DNA of 27,662 bases from Chara braunii. Lineage: Eukaryota > Streptophyta > Charophyceae > Charales > Characeae. The stretch covers positions 572,098 to 599,759 of the forward strand of contig BFEA01000243.1 in the NCBI GenBank assembly GCA_003427395.1, read 5' to 3'. Positions 8,959 through 16,612 of this stretch are shown in pieces (the stretch's first letter is position 1; the number at the start of each line of letters is the position of its first letter). Position numbers and translations under genes: made by a program. The notes under the pieces are model-generated. The model was given only the letters and a program-made list of their open reading frames with translations, was not told where the DNA came from and searched no databases.

Positions 8959-9825
8959 CCAAAAAACAGTTTCGAATTGCAGTTCGGGCATACAACCCAG
9001 CTTACTGGCCAGGTAGGCTGCCCCATAGTGCAGCTATAACTAGTTTTTTTTTACTCTACTGAACTTACCCCTTTCTTTAATTTATTAAGACAGGACCTGT
9101 ACGGCTGTCCGACCGCACGTCCATACAGCCTCTACTGTGTAGCCGGGCATTCATTGAACATGTTTCGCTATCGGATATTGAACACATTTGATGCGCAGTC
9201 ACTGAAAGCCCATAAACACGGTTGACACGTTTGCGGCATGGTCAAAATGCATTGGGGGGGACCGGTGCCGTACCCCTGTTCACTGTTCACAGGGTCCGTG
9301 AATGAAGACCGGTCACCGGTCACACGCAAAATCGTGACCGGTCCAAGTCAGTTCACGGAGTTCAAGCAGTGCAGGAAAGGTTCTTTTTTTTTTTGGCTGG
9401 GGGACCCGGGGAAGAGTTTTTTTAGGGGCAACAGCTCGTGGGTCACAACCAAAGTTCGTAATAGGCAAAAAAAACAGTCCTCCGCAGGTCCATCCCGAAC
9501 TTAGTTCAAAAACGGCGGTGGAATCCGCCCTGCCTGGCTGGCAGGGCGCTACAGGACCTCACAACAAAAAGCAACCAAAAAAAAGGACATGTCTCAAGGT
9601 CCTCACATGCTGGCCAGATACATTCCTCAAAGCACTGGTGTAACTTCCACCTACCTGAGGGTCTTCCCCAAGGCGTGGATTCACATAGTTCCTCGTTTTC
9701 TTTCTTTTTTTTTCTTTTCTTTTTCTTTCCTTTTTCTTCTTTGGCTCCATCCCTGCACTGTTGAAATGCAGACCCACGTTCGAATCCCCCCTAATTCTGA
9801 ATTGTCTAGGGCGGCCCCGCCACGC
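8959..9825. other. no recognisable gene
   Basis: No frame here shows a known motif. There is a palindrome-rich patch at 9309-9355 (GACCGGTCACCGGTCAC and GTGACCGGTC), a T run at 9384-9393 and a pyrimidine tract at 9697-9740. At 9752-9794 there is a weak tRNA-like fragment (CTGCA/TGCAG stem, then CGTTCGAATCCCC) that I do not call as a gene. Confidence 0.5.
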
Positions 9826-10151
9826 GACATCTGGGCTGTGGCCAATCTGGGGTGTGGCCTAGACATCTCGGCCGTGGCCTAGACATCTCGGCCGTGGCCA
9901 ATATTGGGTGTGGCCGAGACATCTCGGCCATGGGCAATCTGGGGTGTGGCCAAGACATCTCGGCCGTGGCCAATCTGGGGTGTCACCGACACATCTCGGC
10001 CGTGGCCAATCCGGGGTGTGGCCGAGACATCTCGGCCGTGGCCAATACCGGGTGTGGCCGAGACATCTCAGCCGTGGCCAATCTGGGGTGTGGCCGAGAC
10101 ATCTCGGCTGTGGCCAATCTGGGGTGTGGCCGAGACAAGGCCGTGGCCCAA
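9826..10151 (+). repeat. 36-bp minisatellite, about 8 units
   Basis: The consensus unit is AATCTGGGGTGTGGCCGAGA followed by CATCTCGGCCGTGGCC. Units start at 9844, 9900, 9936, 9972, 10008, 10044, 10080 and 10116; one extra 20-bp partial unit lies between the first two. Since 36 is divisible by three, several frames stay open and spell a 12-residue repeat such as GQSGVWPRHLGR. That is a by-product of the tandem array, not evidence of a gene. Confidence 0.95.
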
Positions 10152-10697
10152 CCATGTTTGTTCTCCGTGGAAAACGCCCTGCTCGTTGGCAGGGCACGAA
10201 ATCAAGTGTCAGCAGCAAAAAAAAACAACAACACAACAAGGAACGAACCGAGCTAATATTCTCGGCAGATGCATTCGTGGAAGCAGCACTGTTAGTGATC
10301 TTTATGCCAAATAAGTTTTTTTTTTGCCGATTTGAACTTCGACGACGAGGACATTGCCATTTAGTGTTTTTTTTGCCGTTTTGAACTAAAAGTGTGACCC
10401 AGGAGTACTTTTCCCGTTTTTTTATTTGACAGGTCTGTGTGTGGTGTCCGTGGGCAGCTGCCCAAACATAGTTTTTCTAATTTATGAAAAAACAAACAAA
10501 TTTTTCACTTGTGTTATGCTTGGCATTGGTTGCCTCTCGGCCTCGATGAGGGTGTTAAGCGGACGTAAAAAAACAAACACAGAAAAGAACAGAATGTCTG
10601 GCCACCGGCGCCGCACCATCCCATCAGGGGAGCAACGGACAAAAAAAAAAAAAGAAAAAGCAATGTCCTCATTTCTCTCTTGGCCTGTTCGACCCAG
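10152..10697. other. no recognisable gene
   Basis: No motif-bearing frame. Several short T and A runs (10316-10325, 10368-10375, 10640-10652). GGCCGTGGCC-type sequence from the minisatellite fades out at the left edge. Confidence 0.5.
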
Positions 10698-10856
10698 TGG
10701 CTGTGAAACCGCGCATTCATTGAACGCGGGTTTTCCGTGCAGAAACTGAACGGAATGCACGCGCGTTGAATGAATGGGACCGAACGCGGAATTCAATTCC
10801 GCGTTGGGGGGAGAAAAAAAAAAAAAAAAAAAACCCTCAAAAAATTCCGAAAAAAC
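10698..10856. repeat. GC-rich palindromic end with poly(A)
   Basis: ATTCATTGAACGCG (10717 onward) is mirrored by CGCGCGTTGAATGAAT (10761 onward). GAACGCGGAATTCAATTCCG is itself a palindrome. Then follow a 19-A tract (about 10815-10833) and A-rich sequence. The same layout, GAACGCGG-type GC palindromes then an A-rich core, is seen inside the element at 22568-23308. A relative lies at 1230-1340. Confidence 0.6.
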
Positions 10857-10931
10857 AAAATGTTATGAAGAAAAATAAAATAAACAACATTTGCCCTGTC
10901 TCTTATACACATCTAGATGTGTATAAGAGAC

Positions 10932-10967
<36 letters not shown>

Positions 10968-10992
10968 TGTGNNNNNNNNNNNNNNNNNNNNN
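10857..10992. other. assembly artefact: mate-pair adapter plus N gap
   Basis: CTGTCTCTTATACACATCT (10896-10914) is followed head-to-head by AGATGTGTATAAGAGACAG (10915-10933). This is the Tn5 mosaic-end junction left by Nextera mate-pair circularisation. Next come (GA)n TAGTGTG and 21 N (10972-10992). The 39 bases before the adapter (10857-10895) are repeated exactly after the gap (10993-11031). The segment is therefore a technical insertion; the real sequence probably reads straight through. The translated peptide VSYTHLDVYKRQ in this region is an adapter translation, not a protein. Confidence 0.97.
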
Positions 10993-11260
10993 AAAATGTT
11001 ATGAAGAAAAATAAAATAAACAACATTTGCCTGAGCATTACATCTAAATTCGTTACCAAATTGGAAAAAACAATAGAAAAAAGTGAAGAAAAGAATTGAA
11101 ATTAGTGAGTGAACATGATTTAACACCGCCATCTTTGGCGATTTTTCATTTTTTTTTCTGCCTGAGCAAAATGACTCCAAAATTGAGAGGCATGTACCTC
11201 ACATCATACAGAACTCATAAAAAAAAAATCAGGAAAAAAAAGTTATTTTTAGTCATCGAA
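10993..11260 (+). repeat. A-rich dispersed repeat (ACACCGCCATCTTTGGCGAT family)
   Basis: Contains ATTTGCCTGAGCATTACATC, TTCGTTACCAAATT and ACACCGCCATCTTTGGCGAT. All three recur at 22750-22930, 23078-23105 and 23815-23895. CGCCATCTTTGGCG is a perfect small hairpin. This is a dispersed copy of the core of the hAT-like insertion at 22426-23994. Confidence 0.8.
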
Positions 11261-11293
11261 ATGAAAAACAAAAAACAGAAGAAAAAACAAGAG

Positions 11294-11400
11294 AAAACAG
11301 GTCATCCTCCATGTTGTATGATTTTTTTTTTTTTTTTTTTTGTGGAATGAAAAGTTTTATTTCTCCAAAAAAAAAAACCAAAAAAAAAACAGGTCATCCT
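11294..11400. repeat. 15-bp direct repeat around A/T tracts
   Basis: AAAACAGGTCATCCT occurs at 11294-11308 and 11386-11400, enclosing 77 bases with a 21-T run and an A tract. It could be a target duplication of a tiny retroinsert or simple slippage. Confidence 0.55.
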
Positions 11401-11608
11401 ATTATCCTACTCGTCGGGAGCAATCATTATGGTTTGACCCGCCGCTGCAGGAGAGAGAGAGAAGTCCGGTTCGGAAAGAGCATCCCTTGATGTACGTGAC
11501 CCTGATTGTCGCCAGATTCGGTCGAAAATTTGTTCTTGCGAGCATACCCTCACCCTGCAGTGGTAGTCACTCATTGAAAGGGCATGGAACAAAGAACTCC
11601 TCTCTTTC

Positions 11609-11692
11609 GTCTTCGGGGATATACGCTAAAATTGGAGCGATACAGAGAAGGGCAATTAGCATAATCTATCCGTAAGATTGTGAAGTTGGACC
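11609..11692 (+). pseudogene. U6 snRNA-like copy 1, internally deleted
   Basis: GTCTTCGGGGATATACGCTA, AAATTGGAGCGATACAGAGA and AGGGCAATTAGCAT match, in order, the 5' stem-loop, the ACAGAGA box and the GATTAGCAT region of plant U6. After a changed stretch of about 15 bases, ATTGTGAAGTTGGACCC resembles a U6 3' end. The catalytic AGC triad region and the central stem-loop are not recognisable. No plant upstream sequence element or TATA box at the usual spacing was seen, so this looks like a pseudogene. It is followed by a pyrimidine tract (11693-11760). Confidence 0.7.
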
Positions 11693-11859
11693 CCTCTCTC
11701 TCTCTCTCTTTTTTTTTCTTTTTTTTTTTTCTTTCTTTTTTCTTACCCTCTCTCCCTCTTGGTCGCCATCAAAGACGGAGATCATGCCCTTGTGCAGACC
11801 CTCTGGCGACGCTTCTTCTCGTCACCCCCTCCGGGAAGGCTAAGGGGCTACTACGCACA

Positions 11860-11935
11860 CCCCTACCAAGGGGCCTAGCTCGGTTGGTACACCCATGAAA
11901 GTGTTAAGCTACAGACCTCAGGGTTTTGTTTTGTT
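11860..11935 (+). other. possible tRNA-derived SINE head
   Basis: CTAGCTCGGTTGGTACACCC matches a polymerase III A box (TRGCNNAGTNGG) with one deviation. AGACCTCAGGGTT at about 11918-11930 could precede a degenerate B box. A T-rich stretch follows. No full cloverleaf can be drawn, so it is a tRNA-derived repeat at best. Confidence 0.3.
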
Positions 11936-11951
11936 TTTTTTCCCCTAAGTT

Positions 11952-12122
11952 CTCAGTTCCAACCCCAACCAACTCACCTCATTCATGTGAGTTGTTCGAA
12001 CCCCAGTGAACTCAGAGGAATGAATAACTTTGAATTTACCTGGGGCTGTAGGACAGACCTCAGTTCCAACCCCAACCAACTCACATGAATGAGTAACTTT
12101 TTGAAATTACACATTGGGGCTG
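11952..12122. repeat. 107-bp tandem duplication
   Basis: CAGTTCCAACCCCAACCAAC starts at 11954 and 12061. Each is followed by an ACTCAC block, a TGA(A/G)TAACTTT block and GGGGCTG. The second copy is shorter inside. Confidence 0.75.
11978..12093. mobile_element. 116-bp foldback with 17-bp perfect TIRs
   Basis: CTCATTCATGTGAGTTG at 11978-11994 is the exact reverse complement of CAACTCACATGAATGAG at 12077-12093. It overlaps the tandem duplication, so it may have arisen by inverted duplication rather than transposition. I see no clear target duplication. Confidence 0.5.
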
Positions 12123-12218
12123 GTCAGTGTGAAGAATGTAAAGATTGGTTCGTTCTAAAAAATAATAACGTGACCCCTCCGCATGTCAGGACGACAAGTC
12201 TGCAGAAAATTTATAGAG

Positions 12219-12221
<3 letters not shown>

Positions 12222-12255
<34 letters not shown>
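12222..12255. repeat. poly(T) tract
   Basis: T34 just upstream of a foldback element. Confidence 0.9.
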
Positions 12256-12256
<1 letters not shown>

Positions 12257-12274
12257 GGAGTTTATCGAAAAGTT

Positions 12275-12400
12275 GGGCCTCGCTTCAATACTCTCGAAAT
12301 GAATGTGCAAAACGAGAGCGAATCTTTCGCTAGAACATGGTAAGATACACCTCCATGATTAATGTCTTTTGTTCATGCCGAGAGGAGTGGAGCGGGGCTC
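12275..12400. mobile_element. 126-bp foldback, GGGCCTCG family
   Basis: Begins GGGCCTCGCTTCAATACTCT and ends CGAGAGGAGTGGAGCGGGGCTC. The interior (ATGTGCAAAACGAGAGCGAA, TCTTTCGCTAGAACATGG) matches the inverted interior of the copies at 8142 and 26052. The flanking triplets (GTT and ATA) do not match. Confidence 0.7.
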
Positions 12401-12403
12401 ATA

Positions 12404-12535
12404 GGACCTCGCCGCACCACTCACCAAGTGTGAAAAGGGCAAAAACTATGGCGTTGCATTTTTATTTTTATTTTTTTACAGTGTTGCATATTTCCATGTT
12501 CTAGCGGATGATTCGTTCTTATTTCGGAAAAGTGT
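12404..12535. mobile_element. degraded GGGCCTCG-family copy
   Basis: GACCTCGCCGCACCACTC at the left and TTTCCATGTTCTAGCGGATG in the interior match family members. The right terminus is not recognisable. It abuts the previous copy. Confidence 0.5.
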
Positions 12536-12615
12536 TGGGTGGGTGGTGCTGCGCGGGCGATGCTCCCAAAATCCTCATCCTGTATGTCTTACAAATTGCA
12601 AGGAAAAAACAAACC

Positions 12616-12904
12616 AGTGTGCGGACATCCGTGGATTTTGTTTTTCATCCGTGGAAATTGGACGATACAGAGATGGTTCTTTTTTTTTTTTCCCCTTGAT
12701 ACAAAGGAAGATTAGCATGACCCCTGGGCCCTGGGGCGAGGTCCCACTACCAGATTCAGGACTTGTTCCCGAAGAGGTGCAGAAATTTAAGATTGAACTG
12801 CTTTTCTGCATCTCTGCTTACAACACGTCCAGATTCAGGAGCTCAATCCCATCCTTTGTGCTAGTGGGACCTCGGCCCTGTGCAAGGATGACGCGCATGT
12901 TACC
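12616..12904 (+). pseudogene. U6 snRNA-like copy 2, split by a foldback
   Basis: ACATCCGTGG occurs twice in part (12625 and 12645). AAATTGGACGATACAGAGAT then matches U6 around the ACAGAGA box. A T/C insertion follows (12678-12697), then GATACAAAGGAAGATTAGCA and TGACCCCTG. U6 sequence resumes after a 144-bp foldback as CTGTGCAAGGATGACGCGCA, the part that normally follows CCCCTG. The order and spacing without the insert match plant U6 from position ~20 to ~85. The copy is not functional. Confidence 0.8.
12734..12877. mobile_element. 144-bp foldback inserted in the U6-like copy
   Basis: Begins GGGCGAGGTCCCACTAC and ends CTAGTGGGACCTCGGCC, inverted with one or two mismatches. It is flanked by CTG on both sides (12731-12733 and 12878-12880), which fits a 3-bp target duplication inside the U6 CCCCTG(C/T)GCAAGG sequence. 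The interior contains CCAGATTCAGGA twice (12750 and 12829). Confidence 0.75.
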
Positions 12905-13026
12905 AAGCCAAAAGAAGTAGATTCCCCTTTTGTGCCAAAACCCTCAAAGAGAAAAGGAGTAGACTCTCCCCTGCTGCCGAAACCCTCCATCGGTTTTAGA
13001 CCCCTAAGGAGGCCTGTTGACTATTA
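12905..13026. other. no recognisable gene
   Basis: Short spacer with a diverged direct repeat: GAAGTAGATTCCCCTTTTGT and GGAGTAGACTCTCCCCTGCT, each followed by GCC(A/G)AAACCCTC. Confidence 0.6.
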
Positions 13027-13250
13027 CCGTCTTCACCCGAATACAACGCACAGTCATTATCGCTGTATCTGGTGGACTGGGCACTAATCACCATGCACCA
13101 ACATTTTGACTGCATCTGGACAAACGCGAGTTTAGATGCATTCAAAATGGAGGCCGATGGCGAGTATAGTGCAACTACGCCCTGAAAGAATGTGGAAGTT
13201 ACCCTTAATGCCAATATAACGACAGGTGCCTTCTATTCGAGTGAAGACGG
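13027..13250. mobile_element. 224-bp foldback, CACCCGAATA family
   Basis: CCGTCTTCACCCGAATACAA at the left pairs with CTATTCGAGTGAAGACGG at the right. The left interior CAGTCATTATCGCTGTATCT matches the 111-bp relatives at 15350 and 16613. It is about twice their length because of an extra internal hairpin (CATTTTGACTGCATCT at 13102 against AGATGCATTCAAAATG ending 13149). No clear target duplication. Confidence 0.7.
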
Positions 13251-13446
13251 TCTTCTGTCCTTGACGCTGGCCTGTATTTGGGCCAGATTGGTAATCCTGT
13301 GCATTCGGAGTAGGAGGCTGGGTAGCAAACGGGTGACGAAGCAGGGGTTGAAATACTGGAAAGGGTTTTCTACCTTTTGGACCATTTCTGAATTTATTAT
13401 GCCCGTCATCTATGCGCAGGCGCCACTCATTTTTTGTACTTGTAAA

Positions 13447-13465
13447 ATATATATATATATATATC
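13447..13465. repeat. (AT)n microsatellite
   Basis: About nine AT units, followed by a further ATATAT patch at 13478-13492. Confidence 0.9.
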
Positions 13466-13691
13466 GTCACAAACAGATATATATTTATATTGTTATTTTT
13501 TTATGAACTCTTTATTTATTTGTATTCCGGAGAAACAAGCCACATTACAGGCGTTCAAGCACAAGTACATGGGCACCTGGGCCGAAACCGTGACCGCCGA
13601 CCGCCGATGTAATTTATAAACCGGGGGCGCGGTGTTTGACTTTCGGCGTCGTTTTCTTGTGGCGACAAGTTTCCGACTGCAAGGCTGGGGC

Positions 13692-13803
13692 CGTCCTTGG
13701 AGGAGCCCTTCTAAACATCCGTTAGAATTCGAACAATACCAAGAAGATTAGCATCGCCCCTGGGCAAGCCCCATAACAAGCCACGATTTTAGGAAATGTA
13801 TGG
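13692..13803 (+). pseudogene. U6 snRNA-like copy 3, full length but mutated
   Basis: GTCCTTGGAGGAGCCCTTCT, ACATCCGTTAGAATTCGAAC, AATACCAAGAAGATTAGCAT and CGCCCCTGGGCAAG follow the order of plant U6 from the 5' stem-loop through GATTAGCAT and CCCCTGCGCAAGG. CACGATTTTAGGAAATG matches a U6 3' part (CACAAATCGAGAAATGG). The essential ACAGAGA box is changed to ACCAAGA, so function is unlikely. There is no T-run terminator directly at its end and no recognisable upstream element. Confidence 0.75.
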
Positions 13804-13850
13804 GCCACTACAGGAGTTCCCAAATTCATCGGACTAGAAACATTTCTACT

Positions 13851-13864
13851 TTTTTTTTTTTTTT
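13851..13864. repeat. poly(T) tract
   Basis: T14 about 50 bases downstream of U6-like copy 3. Confidence 0.9.
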
Positions 13865-13872
13865 CGGGTTCA

Positions 13873-14032
13873 CAGCCGATAGCTGGGCCAAGTACTGGAG
13901 GGAGATCCCACTACTGATGTATGTGGAGTAGCGGATAGGGCATGTGACCCTTCAGCCGATAGCTGGGCCAAGTACTGGAGGGAGATCCCACTACCGATGT
14001 ATGTGGAGTAGCGGATAGGGCATGTGACCCTT
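13873..14032 (+). repeat. 80-bp tandem duplication, two units
   Basis: CAGCCGATAGCTGGGCCAAG begins at 13873 and 13953. The two 80-bp units differ at only one or two positions, so the duplication is recent. Each contains GATCCCACTAC and TGTATGTGGAGTAG. An inverted relative lies at 14571-14603. Confidence 0.95.
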
Positions 14033-14756
14033 CGGCGTCGTTGATCCGTGGTGTTGTTTTTCTTGGTTTTTGGCGTGGGGAAACATATGACTTTTGGGGG
14101 GCTCCCATTGGGTGGCATTTCTTTTGCTTTTGTTGTGGTGCTCCTCTCGGGGTCATGAACGTGAAAATCATACCAACTTTTTGTGTTTGGATTTTCATGC
14201 ACCTTCCACTTACGTTTGCGTCGTTGCCCATGCGTTCAAAAGAGGCTGAAAATGAAAATGTTCCCCTTTTCTCATCATGAAGGGATGTCAGTTGATGTCA
14301 GAGTCTTCCACAACTTGTCTGTCATTCCAAGCCTCTCGTTGGGGAACGTTAACAAATTTGTGTTGGCCTCATGTACATGGTCCATGAACCGCCCACATGC
14401 ACAACATACCAGCGGAATCATCATAAGATCCACAACCTGACAGCTGACCGCAGTTCACGGCGGGTGGACAACATTGTGTCGTCAGAATTGCGGCATTTTT
14501 TTTTTCTTTTTAACATTGATCGTGGAGTAAAGCTGCCACACGGATGTCGCCCGCACGTCCCGCAACCGTCACACTACTCCACATACATGGTTAGTGGGAT
14601 CCCACTCCTGGTGGGTTTAAAAACAAAAAGAAAAGGGATGCACACCACTACCGAAAAACCGCATTCTTACGGTTTACCAGGAGATGGCATGGGAAGTGTT
14701 GACTTGGGGTTTCTGGAAAGACGCTCTGACCTCTGAGGGTTGAAGGAAAATTCTAC
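14033..14756. other. no recognisable gene
   Basis: Frames of 79-121 codons without motifs. CTACTCCACATACATGGTTA at 14574 and GTGGGATCCCA nearby are the inverse of the 80-bp repeat, so the two could be ends of a ~700-bp foldback structure. Confidence 0.5.
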
Positions 14757-14758
14757 AC

Positions 14759-15013
14759 CACTTGAACTCAAGGGTTGAAGGAAAATTCTTCGTTCCACCG
14801 CACTGGGCCCACCCTAACCTGGCCGCAGAGTTGTTTCTACATTCCGGCTCTCTACTGGTAGCCCTCGAAACTCAAGTGCCGCCTACAGCACTTGAACTCA
14901 AGGGTTGAAGGAAAATTCTTCGTTCCACCCCACCGGGCCCACCCTTACCTGGCCGCAGAGTTGTTTCTACATTCCGGCTCTCTACTGGTAGCCCTCGAAA
15001 CTCAAGTGCCGCC
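14759..15013 (+). repeat. 130-bp tandem duplication of a foldback
   Basis: CACTTGAACTCAAGGGTTGA starts at 14759 and 14889, and each unit closes with GAAACTCAAGTGCCGCC. Unit ends are mutually inverted (CACTTGAACTC / CTCAAGTG). A partial unit (AGGGTTGAAGGAAAATTCT) lies just upstream at about 14736. A related inverted pair, GCACTTGAGCTC / CGAGTTCAAGTGCC, lies at 15025-15072. Confidence 0.9.
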
Positions 15014-15349
15014 CGGGCAAATTCGCACTTGAGCTCAACATACCTCCCCCGGGAGCCTCGAGTTCAAGTGCCAGCGGATAACGCCAGCACTCCAAGTGGG
15101 GCTTTTGTTTTGTGTTACTCTTTTTTTCCAAAAGGCGATCCTGGTCCAGGATTGGTCAAGCCGTGGAGTTCGGTTTCAAGTGCAGCCGTTTCAAGTATTT
15201 TGTGAAGTGCACATGGAACGAAGATTGCAGTAAGTATCTTTTAATCTCGATTTTCAGGTTAGGGCGCACTTGAGACAATAGGGTTCTCTGGTGGTGTCGA
15301 ACGAGGCCCTGAGTCCGATGCATGCATGCAGGGATGGATCTCTCGCCTG

Positions 15350-15460
15350 CCGTTTTCACCCGAATAGAAAGTCAGGTCATTATTGCTGCATCTGGACCGC
15401 ATGTTGCGCCAAATACAGCTATAATGATAATGACTGGGCATTCTATTCGGGTGAAAACGG
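15350..15460. mobile_element. 111-bp foldback with 20-bp perfect TIRs
   Basis: CCGTTTTCACCCGAATAGAA at 15350-15369 is the exact reverse complement of the last 20 bases. The interior GGTCATTATTGCTGCATCTG is shared with 13027, 15617 (inverted) and 16613. No clear target duplication. Confidence 0.8.
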
Positions 15461-15616
15461 TAGGTGCTTGCGCTGTCATTCAGCTTGTGTTTGCCACGGC
15501 ATGTCCAGCTCAGGATTCCCTAACTCTGGGAGCACACTCAGACTGGGACTTATCCCTGAGGTATATTCAGACCACAGGTGCATCCAGAAGGTATGGTCGT
15601 ATTTGTCCAGACTTTA

Positions 15617-15677
15617 GGTCCAGATGCAGCAATAATGACGGTACACTCTGCTCTAGTTGGGTGTGAAGATGGTTACC
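15617..15677. mobile_element. half copy of the CACCCGAATA foldback family
   Basis: GGTCCAGATGCAGCAATAAT is the inverse of the family interior. The sequence then continues to TTGGGTGTGAAGATGGTTAC, a diverged right terminus. Confidence 0.6.
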
Positions 15678-15773
15678 GTAGCCATTCAAAGAAGTGCATG
15701 TGTGAGTATGCTCCGAACGGCCGGCGAAAGCAGCGGAAATCTTGCCTACGCTGAGACTCGAACAGGCTCAATA

Positions 15774-16288
15774 GGGCCTCATCCCACCCTACTTACGGTG
15801 AGTAAAATATCCATTTTCGGCGTATCCCACCTTGTTCCTTGAACACCAGGGGCTCCGATGTGAACGGAGGGATGTGAAAACGGTTTAGTAAGTGGCGTTC
15901 GTGGAGTGAACGTCGGGAGGTCCGTTTTGCCATTTTCGGAAAAGGAACGGGCCTGTACCGTGTTGGGTCTGTTCCCAAAAGGATGGCGTGTTTTTATGTT
16001 TTCTTTTTTTTAATCTTTTTTGCCCGTTACCTGGCCTGGTTCGTCCAACAAAGGCCGCAGCCACACAAAGGTGTTTTTATGTTTTTTGTTTCTTATCTTT
16101 TTTGCCCGTTACTTGGCCAGGTTCGTCCAACAAAGGCTGCAGCCACACAAAGGCGCTCGCCACCCACGTAATATCCACGTAATATCTCCTGCAATAACGG
16201 GACCGTGGAGTACAAATTTTCTTTGCGGCCCCTCCTTTTTCGTTTCTTTTTGACTTCTACTTACCGTAAGTAGGGTGGGACGAGGCCC
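15774..16288. mobile_element. 515-bp TIR element, GGGCCTC ends
   Basis: GGGCCTCATCCCACCCTACT (then TACGGTGAGTA) at 15774 is inverted at the right end as ...AGTAGGGTGGGACGAGGCCC (ending 16288). This gives TIRs of about 30 bp with two mismatches. The flanks are ATA and TAA, so only TA is shared. There is no transposase frame. Inside it is a ~82-bp tandem duplication (15990-16153). The termini GGGCCTC...TCCCACC... link it to both the GGGCCTCG and GGTCCCACT foldbacks. Confidence 0.75.
15990..16153 (+). repeat. ~82-bp tandem duplication
   Basis: Each unit has a T-rich start (TGTTTTTATGTTTT), then TTTGCCCGTTAC(C/T)TGGCC and TTCGTCCAACAAAGG, and ends GCAGCCACACAAAGG at 16069 and 16153. Confidence 0.9.
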
Positions 16289-16612
16289 TAAATTCCCCTA
16301 ATAGCCGTGCGTCACACAATTCGGTGGACCACTGGACCATGGACGCAGAGCCAGATGGCGGAGAGCAAAAAAAAAAAAAAAAAAAACCTTTGCAAAAAAT
16401 GCCTACTTTTAGGAGGATGGGTAGGGGTGCAGGGCTCCTGGGAATTCCATATGCACCACGCGCCGTGGGTCGCGCGCGCGTCGCGACAAGGACCAATTTC
16501 AGAGTAGAAACAGGCAATCTATTTTCAGACGGGGAACCATGTGGGATCCCAATTTTTTTCAAAAGATCCTCTACTAACGAATGTGGGATCAGGTACTAAC
16601 TCGGGGACAGCT

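Noticed and set aside
9752-9794. tRNA-like fragment with CGTTCGAATCCCC
   Set aside because: The T-arm stem does not pair, the anticodon loop has nine bases, and no D arm or acceptor stem is found at the right distance.
9826-10151. CRISPR-like array
   Set aside because: Units are contiguous without unique spacers and the context is eukaryotic.
9852-10384. Frames of 126-158 codons with WPRHLGRGQSG repeats
   Set aside because: Explained by the 36-bp minisatellite, whose period keeps several frames open on both strands.
10766-11180. Open frames on both strands across 10.8-11.2 kb
   Set aside because: They translate a sequencing adapter, a (GA)n tract and N bases.
12300-12345. U5-like word AATCTTTCGC near 12320
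   Set aside because: Ten bases only, and it is part of the foldback interior shared with other copies.
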